The position numbers and the translations under genes were made by a program. Shown in pieces: positions 25,296 through 33,665 of a stretch of 64,000 bases of DNA (positions are counted from its first letter, which is position 1; each line of letters begins with the position of its first letter). The stretch is from NCBI GenBank assembly GCA_964416175.1, contig CAYQDF010000004.1, positions 8,705 through 72,704 of the forward strand, given 5' to 3'. This stretch comes from CAYQDF01 sp964416175 (GTDB taxonomy: Bacteria > Chloroflexota > Anaerolineae > Anaerolineales > UBA4823). Under the pieces are notes generated by a model. It was not told the origin of the DNA and made no database searches. It saw nothing but the letters and a program-made list of their open reading frames with translations.

Positions 25296-26564
25296 ATGCA
25301 ATCGAGAACCTTCCTGGCGATCGGGGCAATCCTCATCGTATTGCTCTTAACCGTAGCCTGTGCAGGTCCAGAGGGCCCTCAGGGGCCGCCTGGACCCGCT
25401 GGGCCTCCCGGACCGGAAGGTCCCCAGGGTCCTCCGGGGCCCGAAGGCCCCGCCGGCCCGCCCGGCCCGGCCGGGGAAGGGATCTCGGAAGGCGGTGTCG
25501 GCGCGGAATATGTTGGCAGCGCTACCTGCCGCGGTTGCCACAGCGCCATCTTTGACGTCTTTATCAATTCCGGCCACGCCTGGAAACTCAACCCCGTGGT
25601 CGATGGACAACCGCCGGACTACCCCTTCTCCGAAATCCCGGAGCCGCCTGAGGGGTACACCTGGGCTGATATCGCATATGTCATCGGTGGGTACAACTGG
25701 AAAGCGCGCTTTATCAACCTGGAGGGCTACATCATCACCGACGCGCCTGGTTCCAGCGGCAATACCGAATATCTGAATCAATACAACCTCCCCAACCCGA
25801 ACCCGGTCCTCAACCGGGAAGCGGGTTGGGTGACCTACCATTCTGGTGAGGCGAACCTCCCCTACGACTGCGGCGCCTGCCACACGACCGGCTACAGCCC
25901 GCAGGGCAACCAGGATGGGCTGCCTGGCATCGTCGGCACCTGGGCTGAACCGGGGGTCCGGTGCGAAGCCTGCCACGGACCTGGGGGTCTGCACGTCCAG
26001 AATCCATCCGGGGTCCAGATGATCCTCGATAGAGACGCAGAGCTGTGCGGGCAGTGCCACATTCGAGGCGCAGTCGAAACGGTGGACGCGAAAGATGGGT
26101 TCATTGAGCACCATGAACAATACGAGGAACTCTTCCAAAGCAAACACGTCACCCTGGATTGCGTCGTCTGCCATGATCCGCACCAGGGCGTCGTGCAGCT
26201 GCGCCAGGCAGAGGTCCAGACGACACGCACCCGGTGCGAGAACTGTCATCTTGATGAGGCCAGCTTCCAGGATTCGCAGATCCACCCAAACATCACACAG
26301 TGCATCGACTGCCATATGCCGCACATCATCAAGTCGGCCTGGGGCGATGCGGAGAAATTCACGGGAGACATCCGCACGCACCTGATGCGCATCAACCCCA
26401 ACCAGATTGGACAATTCTCTGAGGATGGCACGACCGCTCTCTCGGAGATCGGTTTAAACTTTGCTTGCCGCCAGTGCCACGTCGAGGGCGGCAACGCCAC
26501 GCCGAAAACCGATGAAGAGCTGATCGACAAAGCGAAAGGCTATCACACTCCTCCAGAAGAATGA
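25296..26564 (+). CDS. Octaheme cytochrome c lipoprotein with collagen-like stalk
   Basis: 422 aa. A signal peptide ends at LTVACAG, a probable lipid-attachment site. Immediately after the cysteine come about 13 Gly-Pro-X triplets (residues about 23-62), a collagen-like repeat. The rest holds eight CxxCH sites in order: CRGCH, CGACH, CEACH, CGQCH, CVVCH, CENCH, CIDCH and CRQCH, resembling the cytochrome c554 / octaheme oxidoreductase group. The start at 25296 is fixed by AGGAG eight bases upstream. It is the first gene of a three-cytochrome operon beside a ccm cluster, so surface electron transfer is likely. The acceptor is unknown, and a reductase role for nitrogen or sulfur oxyanions is possible. 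Confidence 0.85.
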   Translation: MQSRTFLAIGAILIVLLLTVACAGPEGPQGPPGPAGPPGPEGPQGPPGPEGPAGPPGPAGEGISEGGVGAEYVGSATCRGCHSAIFDVFINSGHAWKLNPVVDGQPPDYPFSEIPEPPEGYTWADIAYVIGGYNWKARFINLEGYIITDAPGSSGNTEYLNQYNLPNPNPVLNREAGWVTYHSGEANLPYDCGACHTTGYSPQGNQDGLPGIVGTWAEPGVRCEACHGPGGLHVQNPSGVQMILDRDAELCGQCHIRGAVETVDAKDGFIEHHEQYEELFQSKHVTLDCVVCHDPHQGVVQLRQAEVQTTRTRCENCHLDEASFQDSQIHPNITQCIDCHMPHIIKSAWGDAEKFTGDIRTHLMRINPNQIGQFSEDGTTALSEIGLNFACRQCHVEGGNATPKTDEELIDKAKGYHTPPEE

Positions 26565-26652
26565 CTCTCGCCGGGTGGTCGACCCGACTCGATACCGGTG
26601 GTTCCTCTGAATCCTTGACAAGCCAGACGCAAGCTGTCACACCGAGGCTGGA

Positions 26653-28350
26653 TTGAAGCGAGCGATAAACAGGCTTAAGCAGTTCTTCCTCCCACCCCCT
26701 GGTTCGCCGACCTGGGTGCGCGTCCTGCCCTATGCGGTGCTCGGTGCGCTCACGCTGGTCGTCCTGACCGCGGCCGCCTTCGGATGGGAGTACACCAACT
26801 CGCCCGAATTCTGCGGAGCAACCTGCCACACCATGCCGCCGGAGTACACCGCTTATCTGACTTCCCCCCACGCCCGCATCGACTGCGTCGACTGCCACAT
26901 CGGCAAGGGCTTCATCGCCACACGGATCACGCGCAAGGCTGGCGACATCCGGCACGTCACGGCGACCGCCTTCAAGACTTATGAATTTCCCATCCGCGCC
27001 GAAGAGTTGCGCCCTGCCCGGGAGACCTGCGAGAAATGCCACTTCCCGGAAAAGTTCTCGGACGACAGCCTGCGAGAGATCAAGCACTTTACCCCGGATA
27101 AGGCGAATACCCCCACCACGATTTACCTGGTGATGAAAACCGGCGGCGGCAGCAAGCGCCAGGGACTCGGGCGCGGCATCCACTGGCACATCGAAAATCG
27201 GATCGAGTACCTGCCCCTGGACCTCGAAGAGCAGAACATCCCCTACGTACGCGTCTACGAAGACGACGGATCGATCACCGAGTACGTTGACGTTGAGGCA
27301 GGTTTTAACCCGGAAACCTTCGATCCGGCCGACTTGAAGGAAATGGACTGCATCACCTGCCATAACCGCATCACCCACCTGGTAAAGACGCCCGAGGAGA
27401 CCATTGATGAGCTGATGGAGCGCGGGATCATCCCCCCGGATATCCCGGACATCCGGCGCATTGCGGTGGAAGCCTACAGTCAAGTCTACGACACGACCCA
27501 GGCCGGGTTGAACAAGATAGCCGGGATCGCCAGCTACTACCAGACATACTACCCGGACCTCTACGCGGCTGAGCGGCAGAGAATCGAGGCCGTGATCGCT
27601 GCGCTCCAGAATGCTTACCGCAACAGCGTATTTCCGGAGCAGAATTCAGACTGGACCACACATCCGAACAACGTGGGTCACAGGAATTCGCCGGGCTGTT
27701 TCCGCTGCCACGACGGCAAGCACCTGAACGCGGCGGCAGAAGCCATCCGCCTGGAGTGCAACCTGTGCCACTCGATCCCGGTTGTGGCTGGCCCGCAGGA
27801 TTTCGTCGCCGAGGTAGAGATCAGTCGCGGGCCAGAACCGGAAACGCACAAGAACCCGAACTGGATCAGCCTGCATCGGGAAGTATTCGACGGCACCTGC
27901 TCAAATTGCCATACGACCGAGAACCCTGGTGGCACGGATAACACCTCCTTCTGCTCGAACAGCGCGTGCCACGGCAGTGCCTGGGAGTACGCCGGTTTCG
28001 ATGCGCCAGCCCTGCGGGAGGTTCTCCGCGCCCAGATCCCCCGCGCGCCAACCCCCACTTCGCGTCCCGAACAACCAGTGCTGACCTATCAAGCCACGAT
28101 TGGTCCGTTGCTGAAGGAACGCTGCGGCGCCTGCCACAGTCCGGAAGGCGGAATTCAGGACCTCGACCTGACAACTTACGAGGGGACCCTCGCGGGCGGC
28201 GCGAGCGGCCCGGCGGTCATCCCGGGCGATGCGGAAAACAGCCCCATCCTCATCAAGCAAACAGGGGAGCAGCCTCACTTTGGACAATTTACCCCACAAG
28301 AGATCGACTGGCTCGTCGAGTGGATCAACGCTGGCGCGCCGGCGGATTAG
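26653..28350 (+). CDS. Membrane-anchored multiheme cytochrome c, NapC/NrfH-like with fused C-terminal cytochrome domain
   Basis: 565 aa. A single N-terminal helix (residues about 24-44) is followed by heme sites. Seven are CxxCH: CVDCH, CEKCH, CITCH, CFRCH, CNLCH, CSNCH and CGACH. Two are atypical: CGATCH (CX3CH) next to the helix in the place of the first NrfH heme, and CSNSACH (CX4CH). The last site, CGACH, lies in a separate C-terminal module with a PGDAENSPI segment like planctomycete-type cytochrome domains. A quinol-oxidising anchor role is inferred from the N-terminal half. TTG at 26653 with GAGG upstream is the best start. Confidence 0.8.
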   Translation: MKRAINRLKQFFLPPPGSPTWVRVLPYAVLGALTLVVLTAAAFGWEYTNSPEFCGATCHTMPPEYTAYLTSPHARIDCVDCHIGKGFIATRITRKAGDIRHVTATAFKTYEFPIRAEELRPARETCEKCHFPEKFSDDSLREIKHFTPDKANTPTTIYLVMKTGGGSKRQGLGRGIHWHIENRIEYLPLDLEEQNIPYVRVYEDDGSITEYVDVEAGFNPETFDPADLKEMDCITCHNRITHLVKTPEETIDELMERGIIPPDIPDIRRIAVEAYSQVYDTTQAGLNKIAGIASYYQTYYPDLYAAERQRIEAVIAALQNAYRNSVFPEQNSDWTTHPNNVGHRNSPGCFRCHDGKHLNAAAEAIRLECNLCHSIPVVAGPQDFVAEVEISRGPEPETHKNPNWISLHREVFDGTCSNCHTTENPGGTDNTSFCSNSACHGSAWEYAGFDAPALREVLRAQIPRAPTPTSRPEQPVLTYQATIGPLLKERCGACHSPEGGIQDLDLTTYEGTLAGGASGPAVIPGDAENSPILIKQTGEQPHFGQFTPQEIDWLVEWINAGAPAD

Positions 28351-28543
28351 GCGAATAACCCAATCCATCGATTGTCATTGAACAGAAAATGACATTTGTC
28401 ACTAATCTTCTTCTCATAAATAGGGTATAAATCCTAAGGTTAATTACCCAAAGGAAAGGAGGATGGACTATCGCCCAATCGAGAATGATCGCCCCTTTTA
28501 ACGTTGTTGCCTGTGTATATCCATACACACCAAGGAGAATGTT
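28351..28543 (+). promoter_or_regulatory. Structured upstream region of the decaheme gene
   Basis: 193 bases. TGTCATT and AATGACA form a dyad near 28372-28394, followed by TTGTCA, a possible -35, and A+T-rich sequence with TATAAA at about 28429. TGTGTAT-N4-ATACACA at 28512-28529 is a perfect hairpin ending just before AAGGAG (28532-28537), the ribosome binding site. A separate promoter for the third cytochrome gene is plausible. Confidence 0.4.
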
Positions 28544-30727
28544 ATGAAATCGAGGTACATCCTGATTGGACTCTTTGTGCTGGGGGCTGCCCTGGCTCTG
28601 GCAGCCTGCGGCGGGGGGCCCGCCCCGGCCGAAACACAGACGCCGTGTCCAACAGCGGAAGCCTGCCCCGACTGTCCGGCCTGCCCGGATTGTCCTGAAT
28701 GTCCCGAGCAGGTGGTCTCGGAGATCCCCTTCGCGGAGGCCTGGGCTGCCTCTCCCCACAATGATATCACCGCCGAAGCCTTTACCCACTGGGACGAGGA
28801 TGGTGAAGTCGAAGTGGCCTGCGCGAAGTGCCACAGCACTCCGGGTCACCTGGACTTCCTGGGTCTGGACGGCAGCGCGGCCGGGGTGGTGGACGCGGCG
28901 GCGCCGCTCGGCACGACAGTCCAGTGTGTGGCCTGTCACAATGAGGTCACCCTGACCAAGACCAGCGTCGTCTTTCCCTCCGGGATCGAGCTGACCGACC
29001 TGGGCGACCAGTCGCGCTGCATGGAATGCCACCAGGGGCGATCATCCAAGCTCCAGGTCGACGAATCCATCTCCGGTGCAGTCGGCGAGGATCTGGACAC
29101 GCCCAGCGCCGACCTGAGGTTCATAAACATCCATTACTACGCCGCCGCAGCCACCCGCTACGGCACGGAAGTGATGGGAGGGTACGAGTACGACGGCAAG
29201 ACCTACGATCCCCGCTTTGACCATGTGGCAGGCTACGATACGTGCAACAGCTGCCATAATCCGCACACCCTGGAGCTGGTGGTTGACACCTGCGCGAACT
29301 GCCACACCGGCGTCGCCAGCGTCGAGGATATCCGGAACATCCGCATGTTCGGCTCCCTGGTCGATTACGACGGAGATGGTGATGTTGAGGAATCGATAGC
29401 CTCCGAGATCGATGGCTTGCGCGACCTGCTCTACCAGAACATCCAGGCGTACGCCAGCGAGGTTGCCGGGGCAGCCATCGTCTACGATGCGGCTGCTTAC
29501 CCATACTTCTTTGGCGATGCCAATGCGAACGGCGCTGTCGATGAAGGGGAAGAGGGTTACGCTTCCTGGACCGGCCGCCTGCTGCGGGCGGGCTACAACT
29601 ACCAGGTAGCCACCAAGGACCCGGGCGCGTTCGCCCACGGCGGGAAGTACATCATCCAGCTGCTCTACGACTCGATCGAAGACCTGAACACCGCTGTATC
29701 CGCGCCCATCGATATGTCCGGCCTGCGCCGGGTCGATGCGGGTCACTTCGCGGCCTCCGAAGAGCCCTTCCGTCACTGGGATGAGGACGGCGAAGTGCCA
29801 GGCGACTGCGCCAAGTGCCACTCCGCTGAAGGTCTGCCGATCTTCCTTAAGGAGGCCGCCGCCAGCCGGGATGGGGTGACCGGTCGTAACGTCGCCGTAG
29901 ATCCCTCCAGCGGGCTGAACTGCGCCACCTGCCACAACGACCTGACCACCTTCACCCGCTTCGAGGTCGCCCAGGTGCGGATGCCGAGCGGCGCGGTGGT
30001 CGACACCGGAAATCCGGACTCCAACATCTGCCTCAACTGCCACCAGGGGCGCGAGTCGACGGTCAGCCTGAACGCGGCGATCGATCCGCTGGGGCTGGGG
30101 GACGACGAAGTCTCCGAGGCGCTGCGCTTCCGCAACCCGCACTACTTCGCAGCCGGCGCGACCCTCTTTGGGACGGATGCCAAGGGCGCCTACGAGTACG
30201 AAGGCAAGTCCTACAATGGCCGGTTCCCGCACGTCCCGAATGCAGCGAGCTGCGTGGACTGCCACGACACACACGCCCTCGAGGTCAAGGTCGAACTGTG
30301 CAGCGGCTGTCACGGAACCGATGACATCACTGCCATCCGGATCTCCGAAGAGGACTTTGACGGCGACGGCGATGTGACCGAAGGTATGGCCGGCGAGCTC
30401 GCCACGGTGCGCGATGCGCTGTATGCCCAGATCCTGGCATACGCCTCCGATACAGTTGGGACCGCCATCGTCTTCGATGGGGCTGCCTACCCGTATTGGT
30501 TCACAGACGCCAATGGCAATGGGGCTGTGGATGAGGGAGAGGAAGCTTACGCCACCTGGACTTCAAGCCTACTGAAAGCGGCCTACAACTTCACCTGGTC
30601 CGTCAAAGACCCCGGAGCATTTGCCCACAACGGCAAGTACCTCCTGCAGGTCATGATGGACAGCCTGGAAGACCTTGGCGGCAGCACGGCTGGCATGACC
30701 AGACCGGTGCCGGCGCCAGGGGAATAG
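28544..30727 (+). CDS. Decaheme cytochrome c lipoprotein with internal duplication and calcium-type loops
   Basis: 727 aa. A lipobox (LALAAC) is followed by a linker with the cysteine repeat CPDCPACPDCPECP. Two homologous halves of about 330 residues each carry five CxxCH sites: CAKCH, CVACH, CMECH, CNSCH, CANCH and CAKCH, CATCH, CLNCH, CVDCH, CSGCH. Each half also has two EF-hand/dockerin-like Asp-rich loops (DYDGDGDVEE near residue 275 and DANANGAVDEGEE near 326; DFDGDGDVTEG and DANGNGAVDEGEE in the second half). AAGGAG six bases upstream fixes the start. A surface electron conduit or terminal reductase is inferred; no known family is certain. Confidence 0.85.
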   Translation: MKSRYILIGLFVLGAALALAACGGGPAPAETQTPCPTAEACPDCPACPDCPECPEQVVSEIPFAEAWAASPHNDITAEAFTHWDEDGEVEVACAKCHSTPGHLDFLGLDGSAAGVVDAAAPLGTTVQCVACHNEVTLTKTSVVFPSGIELTDLGDQSRCMECHQGRSSKLQVDESISGAVGEDLDTPSADLRFINIHYYAAAATRYGTEVMGGYEYDGKTYDPRFDHVAGYDTCNSCHNPHTLELVVDTCANCHTGVASVEDIRNIRMFGSLVDYDGDGDVEESIASEIDGLRDLLYQNIQAYASEVAGAAIVYDAAAYPYFFGDANANGAVDEGEEGYASWTGRLLRAGYNYQVATKDPGAFAHGGKYIIQLLYDSIEDLNTAVSAPIDMSGLRRVDAGHFAASEEPFRHWDEDGEVPGDCAKCHSAEGLPIFLKEAAASRDGVTGRNVAVDPSSGLNCATCHNDLTTFTRFEVAQVRMPSGAVVDTGNPDSNICLNCHQGRESTVSLNAAIDPLGLGDDEVSEALRFRNPHYFAAGATLFGTDAKGAYEYEGKSYNGRFPHVPNAASCVDCHDTHALEVKVELCSGCHGTDDITAIRISEEDFDGDGDVTEGMAGELATVRDALYAQILAYASDTVGTAIVFDGAAYPYWFTDANGNGAVDEGEEAYATWTSSLLKAAYNFTWSVKDPGAFAHNGKYLLQVMMDSLEDLGGSTAGMTRPVPAPGE

Positions 30728-30728
30728 A

Positions 30729-30745
30729 CCCGCCGAACAGGCGGG
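30729..30745 (+). other. Short GC hairpin after the decaheme gene
   Basis: CCCGCC-GAACA-GGCGGG starts two bases after the stop codon. It precedes the intrinsic terminator and may protect the mRNA 3' end. Confidence 0.5.
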
Positions 30746-30752
30746 AGGCAAT

Positions 30753-30789
30753 AAAAAAGACCGGACATGTTAAGTGCCCGGTCTTTTTT
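30753..30789 (+). terminator. Intrinsic terminator of the cytochrome operon
   Basis: AAAAAAGACCGG and CCGGTCTTTTTT form a stem with a 13-base loop (30765-30777), with A-tract on one side and T-tract on the other, so it can act in both directions. On the minus strand it would also end leftward transcripts reaching this point, such as the zinc-ribbon gene at 30861. Confidence 0.85.
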
Positions 30790-30860
30790 GTCCACCCATC
30801 AAATCAGTTCGGCAGCCGGGAAATCAGCCGGTCCCGGCTGTCAAGACTGCAATCCAGGAC

Positions 30861-31769
30861 CTACACCGTGCGCAAGCGGGTGCCGCATGACCGGCAGTAG
30901 CGATCGCCTGGTTCGGCGCGCTTCCCACACTGATGACAGTAGATCGCTTCATCCATCCCGGCTGATCCCGGACTTGACCGGCTCGCTCTTCGCGGGCGGC
31001 GGTTGGCACTGGCAGGCGCCCCCCGCCCCGACCGCCAGTACCATATTCCTCCACCAGCGATCAGGACCACGCCCAAGATCCCGAGCGCCCATGGGATGAT
31101 CTGGTTGATCCTTATTCCGGATCCGGCGCCCGGGGAGATCGGCGCGCTGGGTTGGACCTGCAGAGCCTCCACACTGAGGGCATCTGTCTCCTTGTCGTAT
31201 TGAAGTTCCAAAGAAAACCGCTCACCAGAGCCGATACTACCCAGTTCGATCACGTTGTACGTGAAGCCGTCCTCAAACGGTACCACCCGACCCGCCGCCG
31301 GCGTGACTCTGACGTTCGAGGCGCCTACCGGATGCTGCACATTCATAGTAAAAGTTCCGACCGCGTAATCTCCAGGCCAGTCGTACCGGAACCTGCGCAG
31401 GGCGCCTTCCTTTTCCAGGCGTGGATCGTAGTATTCGAGCCGCAGGGCTGGCGTGGTGGCGATGAACGAAACCTCGATCCATTCCCCGGCGACGCTGGTC
31501 GTGGCAACCACGTCGGCGACCAGTTCGGGGCTTGGACCAACAGCCACCGCGTGCGGACTGCCAGCTTCCACCGGGATGCGAAAGATGATCTCCGCCGGCA
31601 GGGACACCGTGGGGGAGAGGACTGCCCGGTAGATGACGAGCATATTGGGTTGGTCGTATTCAGGCCAGAAATCCACGATCAGAGATTCCAGGCCAGGTGC
31701 GCCTTGCGCGCTGACCTGGATCGCCATGGGGAAGAGTGTCAGGAGGAGGACAAATAAAATGCGCTTCAC
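30861..31769 (-). CDS. Secreted domain protein with membrane helix and cytoplasmic zinc ribbon
   Basis: 302 aa. A signal peptide (residues 1-21) is followed by a beta-rich domain of about 190 residues, a membrane helix near 225-245, a basic linker, and a C-terminal zinc ribbon with CHQCG and CRSCG. The outer domain (PVEAGSPHAVAVG, YDPRLE, VVPFEDGFTYNVIELG) resembles the C-terminal region of the diheme lipoprotein at 16240-18219. Two unrelated promoters and opposite direction separate it from the cytochromes. A sensory or scaffold role is possible; no function is known. Confidence 0.55.
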   Translation of the reverse strand: MKRILFVLLLTLFPMAIQVSAQGAPGLESLIVDFWPEYDQPNMLVIYRAVLSPTVSLPAEIIFRIPVEAGSPHAVAVGPSPELVADVVATTSVAGEWIEVSFIATTPALRLEYYDPRLEKEGALRRFRYDWPGDYAVGTFTMNVQHPVGASNVRVTPAAGRVVPFEDGFTYNVIELGSIGSGERFSLELQYDKETDALSVEALQVQPSAPISPGAGSGIRINQIIPWALGILGVVLIAGGGIWYWRSGRGAPASANRRPRRASRSSPGSAGMDEAIYCHQCGKRAEPGDRYCRSCGTRLRTV

Positions 31770-31851
31770 AGGTTGAGGACCTCCGGAGCGAATTGATCTT
31801 GGGGGGTTAATCTTACCACGCGCGAATTCGGTTGAGGTGTTCGGGAAGAGG

Positions 31852-32646
31852 TCAGCCGATCGCGGCCCGCAGGCGCTGTGCCAGCTCGCCGAATGCGGGT
31901 GTGTAGCGCATCTCCTCCAGGCGCGGCCGGGGTAGATCGATCGGAAGGTCCAGCCTTATCCGGCCCGGTCGTGGGCTGAGCACCAGCACCCGATCGGCCA
32001 GGAACACCGCCTCCGGGATAGCGTGGGTTACCATCACGACGGTTTTTCGGCGGGCCTGCCAGATCCGCAGCAGCTCCGCGCCCATTCTCTCCCGAGTCAG
32101 CGCATCCAGCGCGCCAAATGGCTCGTCCAGGAGCAAGACGCGCGGTTCGTGAATGAGGGCGCGGGCGATAGCCACGCGTTGTGCCATGCCGCCGGACAGA
32201 TCGCGGGGAAGGGAATGCTCAAAACCTTCCAGGCCCACCAGCTCCACCATGTCCTGCGCTTTCCGCCGGGCTTCATCGGGGGGGATGTGCAGCAATTCCA
32301 GAGGGAGGGTGATATTTTCCAGCACCGTCCGCCAGGGCATCAGGTTGGCTTTTTGAAAAACGAAACCGATCTCGCGGCGCGGACCGCTGAGCAGTTCACC
32401 GGCGTACAATATCTCTCCCATGGTTGGATGGAGCAGCCCCCCTAACAACCGGAGCAGCGTGCTCTTTCCGCTCCCTGAAGGGCCCAACAGGCACACGAAC
32501 TCTTCCGCACCCACCGAAAAGGAGACCTCTTCCAGGACATGCAACCCTACCTCCCCATCAGGAAAAACCAGGCTCAGGTTCTTGACGAGGAGCACCGGAT
32601 CCAGGCTGATTCGGTCTTCAACGAGCATCTTCGGCATACCCAACAT
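31852..32646 (-). CDS. ribZ: ABC transporter ATPase, probable riboflavin uptake (RibZ)
   Basis: 264 aa of the nitrate/taurine/thiamine-precursor subfamily. Walker A is GPSGSGKST, the Q-loop lies in FVFQKANLMPW, the signature is LSGGMAQRVAIARA, and Walker B is LLLDEPFGALD. The start is four bases after the SBP gene stop. It is the third gene of the FMN-riboswitch operon, which makes riboflavin or a precursor the probable cargo. Confidence 0.85.
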   Translation of the reverse strand: MLGMPKMLVEDRISLDPVLLVKNLSLVFPDGEVGLHVLEEVSFSVGAEEFVCLLGPSGSGKSTLLRLLGGLLHPTMGEILYAGELLSGPRREIGFVFQKANLMPWRTVLENITLPLELLHIPPDEARRKAQDMVELVGLEGFEHSLPRDLSGGMAQRVAIARALIHEPRVLLLDEPFGALDALTRERMGAELLRIWQARRKTVVMVTHAIPEAVFLADRVLVLSPRPGRIRLDLPIDLPRPRLEEMRYTPAFGELAQRLRAAIG

Positions 32647-32650
32647 GTTG

Positions 32651-33652
32651 TTACTCGATAAACTGATTTGTGTAGGCCTCGTTCAGGTCCAGTTCCTGGC
32701 TGATCAACCCCATCTCCATGAGGATTGCATGCATGTTCTCCCAGGCCTGCGGGTCGGAATAGCCAAGCCGATCGCCCTGCCAGAACCGGATCGAGGCATC
32801 CAGGATCTGGCGCTGGACCGTCTGGTCGGCCTGATCCAGGTTTTCCACGTATTTCTTGCAAATTTCGAAGGCGCCTTCCGGGTCTGCAATAGTATCCGCC
32901 AGGGCTTTCAGAAAGGCCTGCACCATCCCGCGGACCAGCTCCGGGTTGTCAGCGAGCGTCGTCTCGTTCGTGATCAATCCGTTCGAAGCCAGCTGCACGT
33001 AATCGGCGACCAGGATTACATCTACCTCGTATCCCTGCGCCTCGAGCTGGATCGGCTCGTTGTTGGCGTAAATCACGACAGCCTGCTCCTGGTCCGTCGC
33101 CAGGGCTTCCACCTGGTTGAAGCCGATCGAATCCAGAAACACATCGCTTTCCTCCAGGCTAGCTTCTTTTAGCAAAGCGCGCAGCCCAACGTAGCTGGCG
33201 CCGAACAGCCCAGGGAGGCCGATGCGCTTGCCGGCCAGGTCCGCCGGTTTGCGGATTCCCGAGGTAGTCTTGAAGACAACCCCCACCGGGAAATCCTGCC
33301 ACCAGGCAACGACGTAGACGACCGGCAATCCCTGCGCCCGCGCCAGGAGCACCTGCTCCCCGGAAACGAGGGCAAACTGCAGGTCGTTCGCGCCGACCAG
33401 GTTGACGCCGTCCGTTTCGAAGCTGTAATCGAACTCGATCTCGATGCCGTTCTCCCGGAAATAGCCTTTCTCGACTCCCACATAGAAGGGTGCGAACTGG
33501 ATGTTGGGGATGTATCCCATCGGCAGCCGGATCCTGGTCGGCGGCAGGGATGTGCCCGTAGGCGCAGCTGTCTGTTCGGATCCCGATGCTGCACAGGCAG
33601 TCAAGAGAGAAGCTGTGGTAAACAAGAATAAAGGGATTTGCCAGGATTTCAT
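32651..33652 (-). CDS. ribY: Substrate-binding lipoprotein, probable riboflavin uptake (RibY)
   Basis: 333 aa. The N-terminus is a lipoprotein signal (LLTACAASG). The mature part is an NMT1/THI5-like periplasmic-binding fold with GYIPNIQFAPFYVG near residue 47 and GLFGASYVGLRALL near 155. The second member of the operon. NMT1-like SBPs bind thiamine or riboflavin precursors, and the FMN riboswitch points to riboflavin. RibY of Chloroflexus is the closest described example. Confidence 0.85.
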   Translation of the reverse strand: MKSWQIPLFLFTTASLLTACAASGSEQTAAPTGTSLPPTRIRLPMGYIPNIQFAPFYVGVEKGYFRENGIEIEFDYSFETDGVNLVGANDLQFALVSGEQVLLARAQGLPVVYVVAWWQDFPVGVVFKTTSGIRKPADLAGKRIGLPGLFGASYVGLRALLKEASLEESDVFLDSIGFNQVEALATDQEQAVVIYANNEPIQLEAQGYEVDVILVADYVQLASNGLITNETTLADNPELVRGMVQAFLKALADTIADPEGAFEICKKYVENLDQADQTVQRQILDASIRFWQGDRLGYSDPQAWENMHAILMEMGLISQELDLNEAYTNQFIE

Positions 33653-33665
33653 GGATGTTGTCTCC

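Noticed and set aside
25330..25480. Simple sequence repeat artefact in the octaheme gene
   Set aside because: Codon use varies between triplets and the frame stays open, so the repeat is maintained at protein level.
28463..28501. 12-codon leader peptide after AAAGGAGG upstream of the decaheme gene
   Set aside because: The GGAGG abuts the ATG with no spacing, and the peptide has no feature such as regulatory codons.
28572..28625. Signal peptide ending by ordinary cleavage in the decaheme protein
   Set aside because: LALAAC followed by GGG is a clear lipobox, so lipidation is more likely.
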